Origin: Physcia stellaris | Taxonomy: Eukaryota > Ascomycota > Lecanoromycetes > Caliciales > Physciaceae | Length of the DNA stretch: 64,000 nt | Assembly: GCA_018902385.1 (NCBI GenBank) | Contig: JABSSW010000014.1 | Location: 434,001 to 498,000, forward strand | Direction of reading: 5' to 3' | Shown here: one piece after another, positions 60,041 through 64,000 of the stretch | How the letters are laid out: each line of letters starts with the position of its first letter | How positions within the stretch are numbered: position 1 is the first letter of the stretch | The notes under the pieces: model-generated | Seen by the model: only the letters and a program-made list of their open reading frames with translations | Databases searched by the model: none | Told to the model about the DNA's origin: nothing | Translations under genes and position numbers: made by a program

Positions 60041-61202
60041 GAGTCTCAGGCCAGATCAGACGTTACGATCTCGGTGCAACGAGAAACGCCAAAGCGCAGC
60101 TTACGTAAATTTAGAGTCTATAGTGATAGGCCGTCTCTGCACGAACTTTGAAGCTGGGGAGGTAAAGGGTAAAATCACGACGTTCATCTTCGCGGTGCTT
60201 GCATCTGTAGAGTCCGATTCTTTCAGCGTTGTCCCTGTGGATGCTTCTCTTCCCGCCTATGGGCAATATTTACCGGCATGTACCGATATGCAACAGACAA
60301 CGTAGTCATGCAGATGGCGAGCATGAGGCTCTCGAGGCACGGTAAATTTGACAGTTACGGTTAGTCTGGTCGAGATGCAGGGTGCACATGTTCAAACAGT
60401 CCTCGAAGGTTCCCATGCAGGGCTTTTTGTTTTAGTGCTACAGGGCTTAGCGACGTTGCAGCGCATAAGCCAAAACATCAGCTGTTGCCCCTGCACCGAC
60501 CAAATGATCACCTCTATAATCCCCGTTCGGGGTTTGGAGTAAGTTGTTGAGGCGGCATGGATTTTACATGTCAATCCTGAATGGGGAAAGAAACTATCGA
60601 TGCGCACGAGCGTCTCTCCATCTCACTCTACTCGTGAATCAGGACCACACCAAATCTCGGGGAAAAGGAAGGAACCGAGATTCAGTGTGATCCTGACCCA
60701 TGATTATCAGTGGACTAAGGACTTTCTTCTACGCTCTGCTCTAGCGGGAGCTTTTCGGCCGCTAGTTATCGAGAGAGTATCCCAGATGTCAGCCGTCAAT
60801 CGTTCCCGTGCTCCCACTGGATGCACAGTATGCGTTGCACGTATCGGTTTTTCTGTGCTAGCTTTATCATGATCAACGCGAAATCATTAACCTGTCACAG
60901 CTGTCTTTGAACCGTAACCGAGCTCGCAGAAATTTCTAGTGGCATCTACTCTAGGACTCTCTGAACCAAAGCTAATCTGCACGTTTGGCCACGTACGGGA
61001 CGGATCTCTGCGCCGGGCCTGGATTTCTGTGATGAAACTTTGCAGAGAAAGCCATAGCTAGTCCAATGCTTGCCGTGAAGTTTATAAGGACGTGGAGCTG
61101 GCGCCATGGACGATGGCATCCGCCTCCTAATCAAGACGCTTGGTTTTCCATATTGTCCGTCGTTACAACAGAGCTTCTGAATCAATGACTATTAGCGACA
61201 AC
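60041..61202. other. Intergenic region with palindrome, no supported gene
   Basis: Open frames here are short and overlap. The only structure I see is the palindrome at 60639-60696. Confidence 0.45.
60639..60696. repeat. Two-level palindrome, intact relative of 16471-16525
   Basis: Outer arms TCAGGACCACAC (60639-60650) and GTGTGATCCTGA (60685-60696) pair with one mismatch. Inner arms AATCTCGG (60653-60660) and CCGAGATT (60675-60682) pair perfectly. Similarity to the 16.5-kb locus continues to the right (GACCCATGATTATC). It could be a small mobile element end or a structured regulatory element. Confidence 0.6.
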
Positions 61203-62285
61203 ATGTCTGAACTTCTCACGCTCTTCCGATACCTCCTATGTCTACTGCTTCTCCTACAAGCAGGCGCCGCCGAGCACTTGGAAAGACATGAAGGCTACCC
61301 ACCGAGCCGGCTAGAAGCACGTTCGCCTTCTGACAGTCTGTCTGTCACCAAGCTTTTTCCCTGCTGCTCCAAAACCTGAACACTGACAACGCCTTCCAGT
61401 AATATCGTCCGTGGTCTACTCAGTTCCAACAAAATTCTCCAATTCATATCCAGCATCCCCTGCGACGTCATCCAGACCCTCGAAAACGACGCAGATGAAG
61501 CCAGCAATTTCCTCAGCCAGCTCGAAAGCGGCCAAGTCCCCACCCTGATCGAAGACCTCCCTCAAGAAGCCTTCGACGCCTTCCAATCCATCATCGGTAT
61601 CTTCGAGACCCTGCCCAGCGAACTCATCGGTGCGGCCGAAGCGGCCGTGACAGATGCTGCTCAAATCTTCAACGATATCGGAACCGGCGCTATCATAGAC
61701 GACATCGAGCAGATCCCCGGCGCGGTAGTTTCGTTGGTGACGGAGGAATGGGGAGATTTCACCTCGGCGCTTGTCAACGACTGGGATGCCGCGACTGATG
61801 CCATTGCGTGTTTCTTCGGGGACTGTCCCGCGTCTACCGTGGGTTCGGGTGGTTGCCTGAATAGCGCAGTGGCTACCACTACCGATTCGGCGACAGTCAT
61901 GGTACAGCCTGTTCAACCTACGTTCGTTATGCCTGTCTCCACTGTTAATGTCATTGTGCCGGCAACGCCTGTACAAACGTTGACCGATGAGCTGTCTGCG
62001 GTTAGCACAGTACCGTATGATGATTATACAACAGCACCATATGACTTTTACACGACAGCACCATATGATTCATATACAACAGCCCCATACGATTCTTACA
62101 TAACGGCACCATCTGATTCCTACACTTCGACAGCTGTCAACACCCCTGTGTCGGCTATTTCGACTGGTGCATCTTACGTTGGGATCAGCGCAAGACTTCT
62201 GCCACCTTCCTTCATGCTAGAAGGGATTTCGAAGGTTTGTTTGTTCTTTGCGATGGGGTTATTCATGGTTATGGTCCGCATGTAG
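61203..62285 (+). CDS. Putative secreted or cell-surface repeat protein, 340 aa, one intron
   Basis: Exons 61203-61339 and 61400-62285. The 60-nt intron has a branch site (CACTGAC) and CCAG end; its GTCTGT donor is not ideal but keeps the frame. The N-terminus (LLTLFRYLLCLLLLLQAGAA) is a signal peptide. A helical region with few cysteines follows (IPCDV, CFFGDCP, GGCLN). Then a tandem repeat of TTAPYDSY type (five units, 62005-62130) and a hydrophobic C-terminus (VCLFFAMGLFMVMV) suggest a surface protein anchored by GPI or membrane. I do not recognise the family. Confidence 0.7.
62018..62130. repeat. 24-bp coding repeat (APYDSYTT), about 5 units
   Basis: Units of ACAGCACCATATGATTCNTA type encode APYD(D/F/S)YTT. 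Length is a multiple of three, so the frame is kept. Confidence 0.8.
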
Positions 62286-62766
62286 ATGGACAGGTTTGCA
62301 GCGACCGAATGGGCAAGCTTCGGGCTCGGGCTTCGCTCGAAGATCTATACTGCCATTGTCGTTGTCTGGGTTGGGATCAATTCACGGGTCTCGGTTTAGC
62401 TTAAATCGTCTTCGAAGTATCGGAAGTCTTTCGAGGCAGAAAGCTAGAAGACGGAGATCGAGATAGCCATTGATTGACCCTTATTGCATTCGATCAGGCT
62501 GGCGTGCTTTGATGGACCTCCTACTCCGGTAAGATATGTTAGGAATGCTTTACCATATGTAAACCGTTTAACCCGTGAGATTTGGATCATCTTCCGGAAA
62601 GCCTACAGGATATCACCCTGATCCTACCTAAGTAGGCGATGACGGTGGGTCATAGACACCTTTGCCTCCATAGACTCGGATATGTTTTTTTCTCTGGAAA
62701 ATCTTGTACTCATACCACGTTCACCTGGAAGTGTGCAAAACAACTTGATTGATTTTGGCTGCCAGA
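62286..62766. other. Intergenic DNA
   Basis: No supported gene. It lies between the surface-protein gene and the MITE. Confidence 0.5.
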
Positions 62767-62768
62767 TA

Positions 62769-62935
62769 CGGACCCCCCATCTTGGTAAATGGACGCCCCG
62801 CGTTCGGTAAATGGACCCCCCTACCCGGAAGCCTACCGGAACCGCCCCCGCCCCCTCGGAATCACCCCCGAAGGTCTTTCGACCTTCATCTCCTGTCAAA
62901 GTTCGATGTTGCCATACAAAAGTGACCTTTTTGTT
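62769..62935 (+). repeat. MITE left terminal inverted repeat
   Basis: Pairs with 63234-63403, with a few indels in the GC-rich middle. Confidence 0.8.
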
Positions 62936-63233
62936 GGAGATACCTCATAGTAATCCATCTATTATCTTCCTACCTCCCTACCTCTCTACCTCCCTGCTTC
63001 CGTACTTGTCTATCTGTTCAGCTACCTTCCTATCTGTCTATCTTGGTGGGTAGATAATTAGGTAGATGAATGAATAAATAAATGAATAGATAGATAATAG
63101 TAGCTTGATAGAAGACGTGGAAGATAATTTCATGTTTCGCATTCAGTTATGGCTTTGTTTCTGCATTTATCTCGAACAATAACATGAACTGTTGAAATGA
63201 TTGAGTGTCTTCAATGAAAATGTCTTTTTTGTA

Positions 63234-63403
63234 TGACAAAATCGAACTTTGACAGGAGATGGGGATCAAAGGACCTCCGAGCTGAGTTTCGCGAGGGCGA
63301 GGACGATTTCGCGAGAGGGGCGGGGGCGGTTCCGGAGAGGCTTCCGGGGAGGGGGGTCCATTTACCGAACGCGGGGCGTCCATTTACCAAGATGGGGGGT
63401 CCG
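63234..63403 (-). repeat. MITE right terminal inverted repeat
   Basis: Inverted partner of 62769-62935. Confidence 0.8.
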
Positions 63404-63405
63404 TA

Positions 63406-64000
63406 TACTGCTAGCCTTGATTTTTATGGGAGGTGCAGGCTATCCATCCTTTGTGCGCTTAGTAATCAGGATGCTTCGGCGCTAATACTATGCCACAGAC
63501 AATGGGGTTCCTAGCAATACGCAGGGGCTGCAGAATAGGACACTAATAAGAAGTGTAACGTGATCAGGATTCGATGGTTCTGGGGATGCATATTATTGAC
63601 TATCTGTAGATGTGCTACGGGCGGATTTCTAGTAGGCCTATTGCCAAGCAATTAAAGTGCGTCACGTGACGCTTCGCTTTTTTTGACCAACTACCAGGTT
63701 TCTTGTTCCTTCCCCCTCATAGACGTATCAATTAATAGATGGAGCCCAGATGAACCTCCTGAGCCAGACGACGTGTCAACTCATTTCGGTAGATGGGTCG
63801 CCTTTGCCCGGAAAGCTCCTCAAGGCGAGACTAAGGAGTAGCCGTTGGCTGGAAAGTTTCTCATTTTCAATGCCCCTTGCTAATTCTATCTGCAAAATTC
63901 TTGGCGCAATTCTGTTCACTTCTCTTCACATCTGATTTTGGTGCATGTCTCAGAAAATTCGTTCAAAAGACGAAATTAAAGTCTTTATTAAAAAGAAAAA
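63406..64000. other. Intergenic DNA to the window end
   Basis: No supported gene; the frame 63750-63935 has no domain. It contains the CACGTG palindrome below. Confidence 0.4.
63659..63672. promoter_or_regulatory. Palindrome GCGTCACGTGACGC (E-box type)
   Basis: A perfect 14-bp palindrome around CACGTG, of the GTCACGTGAC form bound by Cbf1-like bHLH factors. A T-run follows. It may be part of a promoter of a gene beyond the window; the factor is inferred. Confidence 0.4.

Larger units (their letters stand above)
62769..63403. mobile_element. MITE with long terminal inverted repeats, TA target site
   Basis: The ends read CGGACCCCCCATCTTGGTAA and its complement, each next to TA (62767-62768 and 63404-63405). 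Inverted similarity extends about 165 bp from each end, including the direct subterminal motif GGTAAATGGACSCCCC and a TCTCCTGTCAAAGTTCGAT block. The 300-bp centre holds CTACCTCCCTACCT-type and GAATAGATAGATA-type simple repeats and no transposase. TA duplication and C-rich ends suggest a Tc1/mariner (Fot/pogo-like) origin. It is undamaged. Confidence 0.85.

Noticed and set aside
63941-64000. Poly(A)-like window end as a telomere or gene end
   Set aside because: No TTAGGG-type repeat is present, and no gene can be assigned to the A-rich tail.

Overview
The window is nuclear DNA of a filamentous ascomycete (Pezizomycotina; possibly a dothideomycete, but nothing here fixes the class). The evidence is short GT..AG introns of about 47-114 nt, two heterokaryon-incompatibility (HET) genes, a Clr5-domain gene, an HSPA12-like Hsp70 gene, and a sharp split into GC-balanced gene islands and very AT-rich, gene-free blocks made of mutated transposons.

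Layout. 1-11.7 kb: gene island with a decayed CmcJ/NvfI-like dioxygenase gene, a secreted-protein gene and a large four-exon HET gene whose model ends in a ubiquitin-interacting motif. 11.8-32.6 kb: AT-rich block holding a DIRS-type tyrosine-recombinase retrotransposon (11702-16430, with a split-direct-repeat architecture), about 14 kb of unassigned low-complexity DNA, and a Mutator-like transposase relic (about 30.3-31.0 kb). 32.6-36.2 kb: small gene island with a membrane protein and a Clr5-domain protein. 36.2-51.7 kb: second AT-rich block with a 3.1-kb LTR element (perfect 5-bp target duplication) and a 10.7-kb Ty3/gypsy-type element on the minus strand. 51.7-64 kb: gene island with a second HET gene, an Hsp70-like gene, a coiled-coil protein, a secreted repeat protein and a 635-bp MITE.

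Main observation. The AT-rich blocks carry a hypermutation footprint that is not the canonical repeat-induced point mutation (RIP) pattern. Classical RIP changes mostly CpA to TpA. Here C is changed to T only where the next base is C or T (CpC, CpT; GpG and ApG on the other strand), while CpA and CpG survive. This can be read directly from two repeat pairs inside the window, each with one damaged and one nearly intact copy: 27 of 27 changes in one pair and 24 of 24 in the other fit CpY. The blocks therefore lack CC and GG but are full of CG, CA and TG. Tryptophan codons become TGA stops, while glutamine CAA runs remain open. The usual TpA-based RIP indices should score these blocks poorly.

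The genes do not form one pathway. The HET, Clr5, Hsp70-like and secreted-protein genes are typical of accessory, fast-evolving compartments of fungal genomes. No tRNA, rRNA, CRISPR array or telomeric repeat was recognised.
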